Of a DNA stretch of 40,631 bases, positions 17,005 through 25,401 are shown in pieces. Numbering within the stretch: position 1 is the stretch's first letter; each line of letters begins with the position of its first letter. The notes beneath the pieces were generated by a model, which was given only the letters and a program-made list of their open reading frames with translations, did not search any database and was not told the DNA's origin. A program made the position numbers and the translations under genes. Location: contig SZPG01000015.1 in NCBI GenBank assembly GCA_030263595.1, forward strand, positions 1 through 40,631, written 5' to 3'. The DNA is from Chloroflexi bacterium CFX6. Its GTDB lineage: Bacteria > Chloroflexota > Anaerolineae > Anaerolineales > Villigracilaceae.

Positions 17005-18595
17005 ATTTGGAATGCGTCCGCTTGCTTCCGCCTTACTCGCATTCATCTTCGTATTGGCGACATTCAACCTCGCCGCGCCGAATCCCGCGTCAGCGTGGCA
17101 GGTGGATATTCCGCTGGATCAGGCTCTGGTGTTGGAAGGAGGCGAGTCCACGAATCCGCGCCAGTACGATCCGCACACCACTTATGGTTCGGGCGACAAG
17201 CGCGTCTTCAGCGGGCTGGTCTCGTTCGATCCGCAATTGAACCTGACGCCCGATCTCGCCGAAAATTGGGAGGTGAGCGGCGATGCGATGACGTACACGT
17301 TCCATTTGCGGCGGAACGCAAAATTTCACGACGGGCGCCCGGTCACCGCGCAGGATTTTGTGTATTCGCTCGAACGCGCCGCCAGCCCCGCGCTCGCCTC
17401 GGACACCGCGCTGACCTATCTCGGCGACATCGTCGGCGTTCGCGAATTTGCATCGGGCAGCGCCGATCGCATCGAGGGCGTCAGGGCGCTGGACGATCAC
17501 ACCCTGCAAATCACGATTGACGCGCCCAAGCCGTACTTCCTGTTGAAGCTCACCTACCCCACCGCGTTCGTCGTGGACAGGGGAAATGTGGAAGGCGACA
17601 GCGAATGGTATCGCCGCCCCAATGGCACAGGACCCTATCGTCTGGTCGAATGGACATCCTTCGAGCGCATCGTATATGAAGCCAATCAGGATTATTACCT
17701 GGGCGCGCCATCCATACCGTATATAGTTGTCACGCTGTACACAGGCGACAGCCAACGTTTATATGAAACGGGCGACGTGGATATTACAGGCGTATATTCC
17801 ATCGAGCGTTTTACTGATCCAACAGAGCCATTGCACAACGAACTGCGCACAGGCGTATCGCTTTGCACAGGCTATGTCACTTTCGATTCGACACAACCGC
17901 CCTTCGACGATGTCAACGTCCGCAAGGCGTTCTCGATGGCATTCAATCGTCAACAGTACATTGACGTTGTGTTGAACGGTCACGCGCTGCCCGCGCACGG
18001 CATTTATCCGCCGGGCTTGCCGGGCTTCAACATCGCCCTGCAGGGTTTACCTTATGATCCCGGGCAGGCGCGCGAACTTTTGAAGCAATCCAAATACGGT
18101 ATGAACCTGCCGCCTATCGTCTTCACCAATTCGGGCGTCGGCAGTTATGTCAGTGCGGACGTTGCGGCGCTGGCGGATATGTGGAAGAAAAATCTCGGCG
18201 TGACGATCACGGTCGAAAACCTCGAGCCGAATTTCTATTACGATCAGATCTACGCCAACAATCACGGTCAACTCTTCAGCGGCGGGTGGTGCGCGGATTA
18301 TCCCGACCCCGAAAACTTTGCGGACGTTCTTTTTCACAGCGGGTCACAGCAAAATAACGGCGGATACTCGAACCCGCAATTGGACGCGTTGCTCGAAGCC
18401 GCGCGCGTCGAACAGGATGTGACGAAGCGCATTGGGTTGTATCAGCAAGCCGAGCAGGTCATCGTGGATGACGCCGCGGCGTTGTTCACTGTCCACTGGC
18501 TTTCGTATGAACTGGTCAAGCCGTACGTGAAGGGATACGTGTTGACGCCGATTGACATTCCGATCGAGCGGTATATGTGGCTGGAGGGGAAGTGA
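16997..18595 (+). CDS. ABC transporter solute-binding protein, family 5 (peptide/nickel type)
   Basis: A 532-residue extracytoplasmic solute-binding protein of the peptide/opine/nickel class. A signal peptide ends near NPASA. Family motifs include LTPDLAENWEVS, YTFHLRRNAKFHDGRPVTAQDFVYSLER (as separate segments) and NGTGPYRL, with a C-terminal YPDPENFADVLF. It starts with ATG behind AAAGGAGG inside the end of the metallopeptidase gene, so the two are coupled. No permease or ATPase genes lie nearby, so it is an orphan. It might collect peptides released by the upstream protease; that link is inference. Confidence 0.9.
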   Translation: MREFGMRPLASALLAFIFVLATFNLAAPNPASAWQVDIPLDQALVLEGGESTNPRQYDPHTTYGSGDKRVFSGLVSFDPQLNLTPDLAENWEVSGDAMTYTFHLRRNAKFHDGRPVTAQDFVYSLERAASPALASDTALTYLGDIVGVREFASGSADRIEGVRALDDHTLQITIDAPKPYFLLKLTYPTAFVVDRGNVEGDSEWYRRPNGTGPYRLVEWTSFERIVYEANQDYYLGAPSIPYIVVTLYTGDSQRLYETGDVDITGVYSIERFTDPTEPLHNELRTGVSLCTGYVTFDSTQPPFDDVNVRKAFSMAFNRQQYIDVVLNGHALPAHGIYPPGLPGFNIALQGLPYDPGQARELLKQSKYGMNLPPIVFTNSGVGSYVSADVAALADMWKKNLGVTITVENLEPNFYYDQIYANNHGQLFSGGWCADYPDPENFADVLFHSGSQQNNGGYSNPQLDALLEAARVEQDVTKRIGLYQQAEQVIVDDAAALFTVHWLSYELVKPYVKGYVLTPIDIPIERYMWLEGK

Positions 18596-18598
18596 AAA

Positions 18599-18636
18599 GT
18601 GGAAAGTGGAAAGTAGAAACGTGGAAAGTGGAAAGT
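18599..18636. repeat. Short tandem repeat after the solute-binding protein gene
   Basis: The exact 16-mer GTGGAAAGTGGAAAGT occurs at 18599-18614 and again at 18621-18636, separated by AGAAAC. It is built from GTGGAAA units and begins 3 nt after a stop codon, filling most of the 51-nt gap between two convergent genes. A weak hairpin GAAAG/CTTTC follows. Confidence 0.8.
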
Positions 18637-18646
18637 GACCTTTCGT

Positions 18647-19588
18647 CTATGGTCTACATTCGACTGCAAACTCCACCCGCGTCAGGACTCCGCCGAGGCT
18701 TGCCACGCTCATCTCGAAACCCAGACTCCCTCCGGGCTGGATCCCGCCTCCCTCCCAGCGTTTGACGCCGACCACGCGTCCGCTTTCATCGTAAGCCACC
18801 GCCGCGACCCAGGTTTGCGTCGCGGCTTTTGATTCGACCGGCAAACGGACCTCACCGGTGACGTTCGCAAAGCGTCCATCAGAAGCGATTTGCACGAGCG
18901 TGTTGTTTATCGTTGCGGGCAGGTAACGTTCATCGCCGGGCAACAAACGGATGGCGGTCAATATTTGCGCCTGCGGTTTTGCGTCAATGGGAATTTCGGG
19001 AGGAAAATAGGCAAAGAGCGGAAGGGATGTGTTCGGCGGAAGAATGTTCAAAGGCAGCAGCGCGGTTCGACTCGCGATCGCGGCGCCGTTCGAGTCGACG
19101 AGCGTCACTTGCGCGCTGAGGTTTTCCATGAAGTCGGGCGAGTCGTTGCGAGCGAGGACAAAGCACCACATCCCCTTATTGACTGTGGGATAACATTCGA
19201 TCCGCTCCACCATGAAAGGCGCGGGCGTCGGCGTCGGTTCGCCGGAGGGATTCGCGGGGTCGCTTGGGATTTTGAGAACCGTCCCGATCGGCATCGCGCT
19301 CGGGTTGATCTCCGGGTTCGCGGCGATCAGATCATCCATGGATACGCCGAACCTGAGGGCGATGCTGCTGATGGTCTCGCCCTGTTGGACGGTGTAGGTA
19401 AAAGGCGTGGGCGAAGGGAGAGGCGTCTCTGCGGCGACCAGCCCATCGGGAGTCCATTGAGGCGTGGTTCGGGTGGCGGTGAGGTATGGGAGGAGGGTCG
19501 AAGGCTCCGGCGTGGATACAGTCGGTCGGGAGGCGCAGGCAGTCAGAAATACAAGGATGAAGGATATAGGATGAAGGATGAAACGCAT
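18647..19588 (-). CDS. LysM-domain lipoprotein
   Basis: A 313-residue lipoprotein. The lipobox LTAC ends at C18, after a short hydrophobic signal. A Pro/Thr-rich linker is followed by one LysM domain (about 65-108, YTVQQGETISS to VLKIP), which binds peptidoglycan or related glycans. The C-terminal half is an unrecognised, probably beta-rich domain like the FxLyD-type extracellular modules. There is no ribosome binding site: a TATAAT sits 6 nt before the ATG, which suggests a leaderless transcript. It is convergent with the solute-binding protein gene. Confidence 0.85.
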   Translation of the reverse strand: MRFILHPISFILVFLTACASRPTVSTPEPSTLLPYLTATRTTPQWTPDGLVAAETPLPSPTPFTYTVQQGETISSIALRFGVSMDDLIAANPEINPSAMPIGTVLKIPSDPANPSGEPTPTPAPFMVERIECYPTVNKGMWCFVLARNDSPDFMENLSAQVTLVDSNGAAIASRTALLPLNILPPNTSLPLFAYFPPEIPIDAKPQAQILTAIRLLPGDERYLPATINNTLVQIASDGRFANVTGEVRLPVESKAATQTWVAAVAYDESGRVVGVKRWEGGGIQPGGSLGFEMSVASLGGVLTRVEFAVECRP

Positions 19589-19594
19589 GGGAGG

Positions 19595-19600
19595 ATTATA
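19595..19600 (-). promoter_or_regulatory. -10 box of a probable leaderless transcript
   Basis: A perfect TATAAT on the minus strand ends 6 nt before the lipoprotein ATG at 19588, so transcription would begin at or next to the start codon. The intervening CCTCCC cannot act as a ribosome binding site. No clear -35 is seen; that region falls in the palindromic repeat. Confidence 0.55.
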
Positions 19601-19612
19601 ATGCTATCGAGT

Positions 19613-19730
19613 TGTCATTCTGAGCGAAGCGACGCTTGAACCGCACGCACACTTGCCACGGGCGCAAGCGCCATGGAGTGCAGGCGAGAATCCCTTTCAC
19701 GGCGGTAGAGAGCCTTCGCTCAGGGCGACA
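19613..19730. repeat. Palindromic MITE-like intergenic repeat
   Basis: A 118-bp element bounded by imperfect terminal inverted repeats. The left end is TGTCATTCTGAGCGAAG; the right end, reverse complemented, is TGTCGCCCTGAGCGAAG (14 of 17 identical). No coding sequence lies inside. This end sequence belongs to a repeat type I recall as common in Chloroflexota intergenic regions. The core holds smaller palindromic bits such as GGGCGCAAGCGCC. Confidence 0.7.
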
Positions 19731-19757
19731 TAGCATAAAATCCCTTTGGAGGTAGTA

Positions 19758-20738
19758 ATGGAATATCGCAGTCTGGGAAGGACGGGAATCAAGGTCAGCG
19801 AATTGTCGCTGGGGTCGTGGATCACGTTCAAGAACCAGGTGGACGCGGACGCGGCGGCGGAGATCATGGCGGCGGCGTACGACGCGGGCGTGAACTTTTT
19901 CGATAATGCGGAGTCGTACGCAAGGGGCGAATCGGAAACGGTGATGGGCGCGGCGCTCAAGAAACTAGGCTGGCGCAGGGGAAGTTATCTCGTCTCGACG
20001 AAGATCTATTGGGGCTTGCACGACAACGTGAACGAAAAGAACACGCTGAATCGTAAACGCCTGATCGAGGGCATCAACGGTTCATTGGAACGCCTGGGAC
20101 TGGAGTACGTGGACGTGTTGTTTTGTCACCGTTCCGACAAGACCACGCCCATCGAAGAGACCGTATGGGCAATGCACAACATCATCGAGCGGGGCAAGGC
20201 GATGTATTGGGGAACGTCCGAATGGGACGCGGCGGAGATCGTGGAGGCAATTGCCATCGCGGAGAAACATCATTTGCATAAACCGGTGACGGAACAGCCC
20301 GTTTACAACCTGTTCAACCGCCACCGTTTTTCCGGCGGGTACGTCCGTTTTTACGAGGAATACGGTTACGGGTCCACCACGTGGAGTCCGCTGGCTTCGG
20401 GATTGTTGAGCGGCAAATATAACCAGGGCATTCCCAGTGACAGCCGCGCAGGGCGAGAAGGCAACGAGTGGTTGCAGGAAAGGATGCGCGATCCGGAAAA
20501 ACTCGAAAAGGTCGCCGCGCTGGAGCCGATCGCGCGGGAATTGGATTGCACGCTGGCGCAACTCTCGCTGGCGTGGTGTTTGAAGAATCCGTTCGTCAGC
20601 ACGGTCATCACGGGCGCGAGCCGCGTGGAGCAGGTGCACGAGAATATAAAGGCAGGCGGGATCGCGCCGAAACTCACGCCCGAGATACTCGAACGCATTG
20701 ACAGAATCTTCGGAGTGGAACAGGAGGAGGAGGAATAA
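19758..20738 (+). CDS. Aldo/keto reductase (Kv-beta-like)
   Basis: A 326-residue aldo/keto reductase, an NADPH-dependent carbonyl reductase. The AKR tetrad is visible as D49, Y54, K82 and H124 (VLFCHR). The sequence resembles the AKR subfamily related to potassium-channel beta subunits ([16 protein letters not shown]). The start is ATG at 19758 with GGAGG 6 nt upstream. The gene ends in an acidic EQEEEE tail and is followed by a strong terminator, so it is a single-gene unit. Substrate unknown. Confidence 0.93.
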   Translation: MEYRSLGRTGIKVSELSLGSWITFKNQVDADAAAEIMAAAYDAGVNFFDNAESYARGESETVMGAALKKLGWRRGSYLVSTKIYWGLHDNVNEKNTLNRKRLIEGINGSLERLGLEYVDVLFCHRSDKTTPIEETVWAMHNIIERGKAMYWGTSEWDAAEIVEAIAIAEKHHLHKPVTEQPVYNLFNRHRFSGGYVRFYEEYGYGSTTWSPLASGLLSGKYNQGIPSDSRAGREGNEWLQERMRDPEKLEKVAALEPIARELDCTLAQLSLAWCLKNPFVSTVITGASRVEQVHENIKAGGIAPKLTPEILERIDRIFGVEQEEEE

Positions 20739-20744
20739 CCAATG

Positions 20745-20780
20745 GAACTTCCGGGTCGCTCGATCGCCCGGAAGTTCATT
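20745..20780 (+). terminator. Intrinsic terminator of the aldo/keto reductase gene
   Basis: A perfect 11-bp stem, GAACTTCCGGG (20745-20755) with CCCGGAAGTTC (20767-20777), and an 11-nt loop lie just after the stop codon. The downstream stretch is ATTCGATTTT, a modest T tract. Confidence 0.75.
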
Positions 20781-20853
20781 CGATTTTCAAAAAGGATAAA
20801 AGCGGGGAAAATTTGTGACTTTCATCCGGCGCGCTTCTCACTGTCTCTTAACC

Positions 20854-20867
20854 TTTTCATGTGAAAA
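20854..20867. promoter_or_regulatory. Inverted repeat upstream of ccmE, possible operator
   Basis: TTTTCA-TG-TGAAAA is a 6-bp inverted repeat with a 2-nt centre in the 245-nt gap ahead of ccmE. The gap otherwise holds the upstream terminator and the ccmE ribosome binding site. It might be an operator or part of the ccm promoter; no known regulator consensus is recognised. Confidence 0.3.
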
Positions 20868-20983
20868 TACCGAACGTTGGTCAAAATCATGCCAACGACT
20901 CGCGCCGCGCAGTTCACGCCATGATCCCTCGCGCTCGAGGCGGCGCAGGCGAGCGACTTTACGAAACGCTGGAGGTCTCATAC

Positions 20984-21466
20984 ATGACAATCAATAAATT
21001 CGTCATTGGCGGTTTTCTTATTTTGGGCGCGGTGGTCTTTTTGATCTGGTCCTCCACCGCCGCGACGTCCGAATATTTCCTGACGGTGGACGAACTCAAC
21101 GCAAAGGGCGCGGACGTCCTTGACCGCAACCTGCGCGTCTCCGGCGCCGTGATCGGCGAGACGATCAAGTACGACGCGCAGACCTTGACGCTATCCTTCG
21201 AGGTGGCGCACGTCCCCGCCGAGCAGGCGCTCATCGAGGATGAAGGCGGTCTCGCGGAGGCGCTGCACCAGGCGGTGATTGACCCGGCGCGCGCTCGTTT
21301 GAAGATCGTGTACGTCGGTCCCATGCCGGACCTGCTCCGCCATGAAGCGCAGGCGATCGTAACGGGCAAACTCGGCGCAGACGGCGTCTTCCACGCGGAC
21401 GAACTCCTGCTCAAATGCCCGACCAAATACGAAGAGGCTGTGCCGGAACAGTCGGCGAGCAGGTAG
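20984..21466 (+). CDS. ccmE: Cytochrome c maturation heme chaperone CcmE, CxxxY variant
   Basis: A 160-residue CcmE. One N-terminal membrane anchor (about 6-24) is followed by the OB-fold periplasmic domain. CcmE carries heme from CcmC to CcmF. In the classical protein heme binds covalently to a His in a HxxxY motif; here the motif is C145-P-T-K-Y149, so this is the cysteine variant. The start at 20984 is chosen over upstream in-frame ATGs because GGAGG lies 8 nt before it and the membrane anchor then begins at once. It is the first gene of the ccm operon, 140 nt before ccmF. Confidence 0.9.
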   Translation: MTINKFVIGGFLILGAVVFLIWSSTAATSEYFLTVDELNAKGADVLDRNLRVSGAVIGETIKYDAQTLTLSFEVAHVPAEQALIEDEGGLAEALHQAVIDPARARLKIVYVGPMPDLLRHEAQAIVTGKLGADGVFHADELLLKCPTKYEEAVPEQSASR

Positions 21467-21511
21467 ATGACCTCCCAACCGAAGTTCGAAATCCAAAACC
21501 CACAAACGACT

Positions 21512-21557
21512 TCCCGAAGATTTTCGAAACCAGCCGCACATGCGGAAACCTTCGGGA
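21512..21557 (+). other. Nested stem-loop between ccmE and ccmF
   Basis: An outer 8-bp stem, TCCCGAAG (21512-21519) with CTTCGGGA (21550-21557), encloses a 5-bp hairpin CCGCA/TGCGG (21534-21545). It lies in the 140-nt ccmE-ccmF gap, whose last part holds the ccmF ribosome binding site. No T tract follows, so an RNA processing or stabilising element is more likely than a terminator. Confidence 0.45.
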
Positions 21558-21606
21558 CGTTTGTTGAATCCTCTTGCATGATCCGGTTCCAATATCAGGA
21601 GATCAC

Positions 21607-23673
21607 ATGATCGCAGATTTCGGGTTTGGCGTTTTACTCGTAGCGTTTCTTGCGTCCCTTTACAGCGTAATTGCCGCGCTGTACGGCGAATTCAATAAAA
21701 TACCCGCCATGGTGGAAAGCGCGCGCCGCGCCATGTTGTTGACGTGGCCCCTGCTCACACTGGCGGCGGGTATTCTCGTTTACCTGCTGGTCAACGACCA
21801 TTACGAGGTGAAATTCGTCTATGAAGTGACCAGCCGCGCAATGCCCACCTACCTCAAAGTGACGGCGTGGTGGGGCGGTCAGGCTGGCTCGCTCCTCTTC
21901 TGGTCCTGGCTGATGTCCGCCTTCGCCTCTTTGGTCACCCTCCGCAAATGGGACCGCGACCGCGAGTTCCTGCCGTGGGTGATCGTGGTGGCGAGCGTCA
22001 CGCTGGCGTTCTTCATCGGGATGAACCTCTTCTTCGAGAATCCCTTCAGGCAGTTCTACCAGACGTTCGATAACGAGATCGCCGCGTACACCTTCCAGCC
22101 GGCGAACAGCATCCTATTCACCCCGGCGGACGGGCAGGGATTGAACCCGCTTCTTCGCCACCCCGGCATGATCATCCATCCCCCGATGCTTTATCTCGGC
22201 TTCGTCTCCTTCGTCATCCCGTACGCGTTCGCGATGGCGGCGTTGATCACGGGGCGCACCGACGACCGCTGGATCCGCCTGACGCGCCGCTGGACGTTGT
22301 GGGCATGGCTGTTCCTCTCCGCCGGTCTCGTGCTCGGCGGACGCTGGGCTTACGACGTGCTGGGATGGGGCGGCTACTGGGGTTGGGACCCGGTCGAGAT
22401 CGCGGCTTTCATGCCGTGGCTGACAGGAACTGCCTTCCTGCACTCGGTGATGATCCAGGAAAAGCGCGGCATGTTCAAACACTGGAACATGCTGCTCGTG
22501 ATCCTGACCTACGACCTCGTCATCTTTGGCACGTTCCTGACCCGCTCAGGCGTCCTTTCCTCCGTTCATGCGTTCGCGCAGAGCGCCATCGGTCCCTTGT
22601 TCTTCGGGTTCATTGGCATCACGCTGATCACCTCGGTCGCGCTCATCATCCATCGCTGGGATATGTTGAAATCCGAAACACAGATGACCTCTCTGCTTTC
22701 GCGAGAAGCCCTCTTCCTGCTCAACAACCTGTTGTTCATCAGCATCCTGGTCGTCTGCTTCTGGGGTGTGATCTATCCCCTGATCTCGGAACTCTTCACC
22801 GGTCAAAAAGTGACCGTCGGTCCTCCATTCTACGAACGCGCAACGGGTCCGCTGTTCGCGTCCCTGATGCTGCTCATGGGCATTGCCCCTCTCTCGGCGT
22901 GGGGACATTCCACAGTCAAGACGTTGGGACGCGCCATCTGGAAGCCGACGTTCGGCGCGGCGCTCGTCACCGTAATCCTGTTTGCGACCTATACTCAAAA
23001 CGTTTACGCCCTGGTCGGTTTGTTCCTCGTGGCGCTGGTCATCCTCGTTACGCTCTACGAATATTGGCGCGGCGCTTATGCGCGCAGCAGGAGCCAGGGC
23101 GAGAACATCCTCACCGCCTTCTGGAACCTGACCGGTCGCAACCGCCGCCGCTACGGCGGATACATCATCCATTTGAGCATGATGTTGATGGCGATCGGCA
23201 TTCTCGGCATCGAACTCTTCCAGGTGGAAACGCAGGGAACCATTGCCGTGGGCGATTCTCTGCAACTCTCCGGCTACACGGTCAAGTATAAGGAAGTCGC
23301 TTCATGGGACAACCCAGGCGCCGGCGTCAACCATACGCGCGCGGTGGTCGAGGTCTATGATCGGAACGGGAACCTCCTCGGCAACCTGCATCCGCGCAAG
23401 GATTATTACTACGACACCCAGCAACCGATGACCATCCCCGGTCAACTGGCTTCGTTGAAGGACGAGGTGTACGTGTTGTTGATTGACTGGGAACCCATCA
23501 CGCCGGTCGGCACGACGTTCAAGATCTTCGTCAACCCGCTGGTCAACTGGCTGTGGCTGGGAAGCCTGCTCTTCCTCGTCGGCGTCATCATCGCGGCGTG
23601 GCCCGATAAGGACCCCGAACGCGTGACGGCGCGCGCCGGAAAACGCGTCCCCCAGGCGAGCGCAGCGGATTGA
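21607..23673 (+). CDS. ccmF: Cytochrome c heme lyase subunit CcmF
   Basis: A 688-residue polytopic membrane protein with the tryptophan-rich WWD motif (GWGGYWGWDPVE, 253-264) and conserved His residues such as H185 and H191. CcmF accepts heme from CcmE and ligates it to the CxxCH motif of apocytochromes. The start is ATG at 21607, 6 nt after AGGAG; an ATG 33 nt upstream lacks a ribosome binding site. Length and motif order match the family. It is followed by a short repeat patch and ccmH. Confidence 0.95.
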   Translation: MIADFGFGVLLVAFLASLYSVIAALYGEFNKIPAMVESARRAMLLTWPLLTLAAGILVYLLVNDHYEVKFVYEVTSRAMPTYLKVTAWWGGQAGSLLFWSWLMSAFASLVTLRKWDRDREFLPWVIVVASVTLAFFIGMNLFFENPFRQFYQTFDNEIAAYTFQPANSILFTPADGQGLNPLLRHPGMIIHPPMLYLGFVSFVIPYAFAMAALITGRTDDRWIRLTRRWTLWAWLFLSAGLVLGGRWAYDVLGWGGYWGWDPVEIAAFMPWLTGTAFLHSVMIQEKRGMFKHWNMLLVILTYDLVIFGTFLTRSGVLSSVHAFAQSAIGPLFFGFIGITLITSVALIIHRWDMLKSETQMTSLLSREALFLLNNLLFISILVVCFWGVIYPLISELFTGQKVTVGPPFYERATGPLFASLMLLMGIAPLSAWGHSTVKTLGRAIWKPTFGAALVTVILFATYTQNVYALVGLFLVALVILVTLYEYWRGAYARSRSQGENILTAFWNLTGRNRRRYGGYIIHLSMMLMAIGILGIELFQVETQGTIAVGDSLQLSGYTVKYKEVASWDNPGAGVNHTRAVVEVYDRNGNLLGNLHPRKDYYYDTQQPMTIPGQLASLKDEVYVLLIDWEPITPVGTTFKIFVNPLVNWLWLGSLLFLVGVIIAAWPDKDPERVTARAGKRVPQASAAD

Positions 23674-23690
23674 AGTACGCAGTGGACAAG

Positions 23691-23727
23691 CACACAGGTA
23701 CACAAGTACACAGGTAGACAGGTAGAC
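23691..23727. repeat. Short tandem repeat between ccmF and ccmH
   Basis: Repeated ACACAGGTA and ACAGGTAGAC units fill the gap between the ccmF stop (23673) and the ccmH ATG (23728). The last unit supplies GGTAGAC directly before the start codon, a weak ribosome binding site. Confidence 0.7.
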
Positions 23728-24216
23728 ATGTCGAAAAATTTTTTACGCAACACGCAATATGCAGCGCTTTTGCTCCTGATCCTCTTGAGTTCCGCAACGA
23801 CGGTCTTCGCCCAGGACCCCACACCCACCGACGATGAGGTGAACAGGATCGCCAAGGAGTTGTATTGTCCCGTTTGCGAAAGCACCCCGCTGGATGTCTG
23901 TCCCACCGAGGCGTGCCGGCAGTGGCGCGAGTTGATCCGCTCCATGCTGGCGGAGGGCAAAAGCGAGGAGGAGATCCAGCAATATTTCGTGACCCAATAC
24001 GGCGCGCGCGTATTGAGCGAACCGCCCAATCGCTGGGCTTCGTATCTTGTGCCGGTCGCCGCGTTCCTGCTGGGAGCGTTCCTGCTCTTTCGCGGGTTTC
24101 GGATGTGGCTCAGGCCGGTTGCGGCCGAATCAGCCTCCCCGAAGGATGAAGCGGAGCCAGTCCCGCAGGATGAGTACATCCGCCGGATGGAAGAAGAGTT
24201 GAAGAAAAGGAAATAA
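23728..24216 (+). CDS. ccmH: Cytochrome c maturation protein CcmH (CycL-like)
   Basis: A 162-residue protein with a signal peptide (to about residue 28), the CcmH thiol motif LYCPVC (C47, C50), the conserved helix SEEEIQQYFVTQYG, and a C-terminal membrane anchor (about 106-122). CcmH acts in the thiol chemistry that keeps apocytochrome CxxCH reduced for heme attachment. Two more cysteines, C58 and C63, follow the motif. It is the short form, without the TPR domain of E. coli CcmH. Followed 8 nt later by the thioredoxin-like gene. Confidence 0.92.
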   Translation: MSKNFLRNTQYAALLLLILLSSATTVFAQDPTPTDDEVNRIAKELYCPVCESTPLDVCPTEACRQWRELIRSMLAEGKSEEEIQQYFVTQYGARVLSEPPNRWASYLVPVAAFLLGAFLLFRGFRMWLRPVAAESASPKDEAEPVPQDEYIRRMEEELKKRK

Positions 24217-24224
24217 CGTAGACG

Positions 24225-24803
24225 ATGGAATCAACGAACGTCGCGCCTCAACGCAAAGGCGTCCCGCTCTGGGCGCAGGTGGTCATCTGGGTTTTCCTGG
24301 CAGGATTGCTCGTCATCGTGGCGATGGGACTGAACCGCGCGCAACAAGGCACCATCCAACCCGGTCACGCGGTGAACGATTTCACGCTGCCCCTGTTCAG
24401 CGGTTACGAATACGAAGGCAAAAGCGAAGTCCATTTGGAGGATTTCCGCGGCAAGGTTGTGGTGATCAACTTTTGGGCGTCGTGGTGTAAGCCGTGCGAG
24501 CAGGAAGCCGCCGACCTGCAACGCGCCTGGGAGAAATACGGACCGACCGGCGAGGTGATCTTCCTGGGCGTGGATTACGTGGATACCGAACCCGAAGCGC
24601 GCGTGTACCTGAAAAAGTTCGGCATTACATTCCCCAATGGACCGGACGTCGCCACGCGCATCTCACAATACTTCCGCATCAAGGGCGTGCCTGAGACGTA
24701 CTTCATTGACCGCGAGGGCGTCCTTCAATACGTGCAGGTGGGACCGTTCTCGTCCCTTCAACAGATCGAAAACATCGTTGATCCCATGCTCGCCGACGAA
24801 TAG
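24225..24803 (+). CDS. Membrane-anchored thioredoxin-like protein, CcmG/ResA type
   Basis: A 192-residue protein with an N-terminal membrane helix (about 15-36) and a TlpA/ResA-type thioredoxin fold. The active site is W-C88-K-P-C91 within FWASWCKPC, and the cis-Pro loop is GVPETY. By position it fills the CcmG (DsbE) role, reducing the apocytochrome heme-binding cysteines outside the membrane. It lies 8 nt after ccmH and 8 nt before the zinc-ribbon gene. Confidence 0.93.
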   Translation: MESTNVAPQRKGVPLWAQVVIWVFLAGLLVIVAMGLNRAQQGTIQPGHAVNDFTLPLFSGYEYEGKSEVHLEDFRGKVVVINFWASWCKPCEQEAADLQRAWEKYGPTGEVIFLGVDYVDTEPEARVYLKKFGITFPNGPDVATRISQYFRIKGVPETYFIDREGVLQYVQVGPFSSLQQIENIVDPMLADE

Positions 24804-24811
24804 AGGGCTGA

Positions 24812-25342
24812 ATGGAAATCGCCGCATTGCTGCTTACGCTTGGGGTCATCCTTCTGGTTGGATTGTATTTGTACGCTCCCTTTCTCGAACGGCGGGCGCG
24901 CCGCGTCACCGCGGAGGAACACGAACTCTCCGCGCTCATGGCGGAACGCGATCGCGTGATCAATTCCCTGCAGGAACTCGATTTCGACTTCAAACTGGGG
25001 AAGATCCCGGAAGAAGATTACCCCGCGCAGCGCGCCTCGCTTTTGCAGAAAGGCGCGGACATTTTGAAGAGAATGGATACCCTCACCCCCAGCCTCCCCT
25101 CCAACGGCAGGAGGAGGCGCGAGACGCAGGACGCCGAATCCCGCCTGGAGAACGCGGTCGCCGCGCGCCGCATGGACGCCTCGACGAGGCAGGCTGAGGT
25201 ATCCAACGACGATCTCGAATCCATGATCGCGGCGCGGAGAAAATCCCGCAGGGATAAATCCGCCGGGTTCTGCTCAAACTGCGGAAAGCCCATCATGGTC
25301 TCGGATAAATTCTGTCCCTCGTGCGGGAAACCGATTTCCTGA
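24812..25342 (+). CDS. Membrane zinc-ribbon protein, CcmI-like N-terminus
   Basis: A 176-residue protein with one N-terminal membrane helix (about 4-22), a helical region containing LQELDFDFKLGKIPEEDY (53-70), a charged linker, and a C-terminal zinc ribbon with C154/C157 and C168/C171. The helical segment resembles the start of CcmI, where a similar L-x-x-L-D...G-x-I-x-x-x-D-Y pattern occurs, but the TPR domain of CcmI is absent. The ribbon should be cytoplasmic if the helix is N-out; topology is not certain. Its place in the operon suggests an accessory role in cytochrome c maturation. Confidence 0.8.
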   Translation: MEIAALLLTLGVILLVGLYLYAPFLERRARRVTAEEHELSALMAERDRVINSLQELDFDFKLGKIPEEDYPAQRASLLQKGADILKRMDTLTPSLPSNGRRRRETQDAESRLENAVAARRMDASTRQAEVSNDDLESMIAARRKSRRDKSAGFCSNCGKPIMVSDKFCPSCGKPIS

Positions 25343-25401
25343 CCCCCATACACGACACGTCTCGCGGTGTCGCGGTACAAAAACTTCAACGGAAAATATT
25401 G

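Noticed and set aside
15499..17067. Long minus-strand open frame opposite the metallopeptidase
   Set aside because: No start context or motifs; the plus strand has a signal peptide, HELTH site and membrane anchor, so the minus frame is a shadow.
22299..23291. Second plus-strand frame of 330 codons within ccmF
   Set aside because: It is Arg/His-rich with no hydrophobic segments, typical of an out-of-frame reading of a membrane protein gene.
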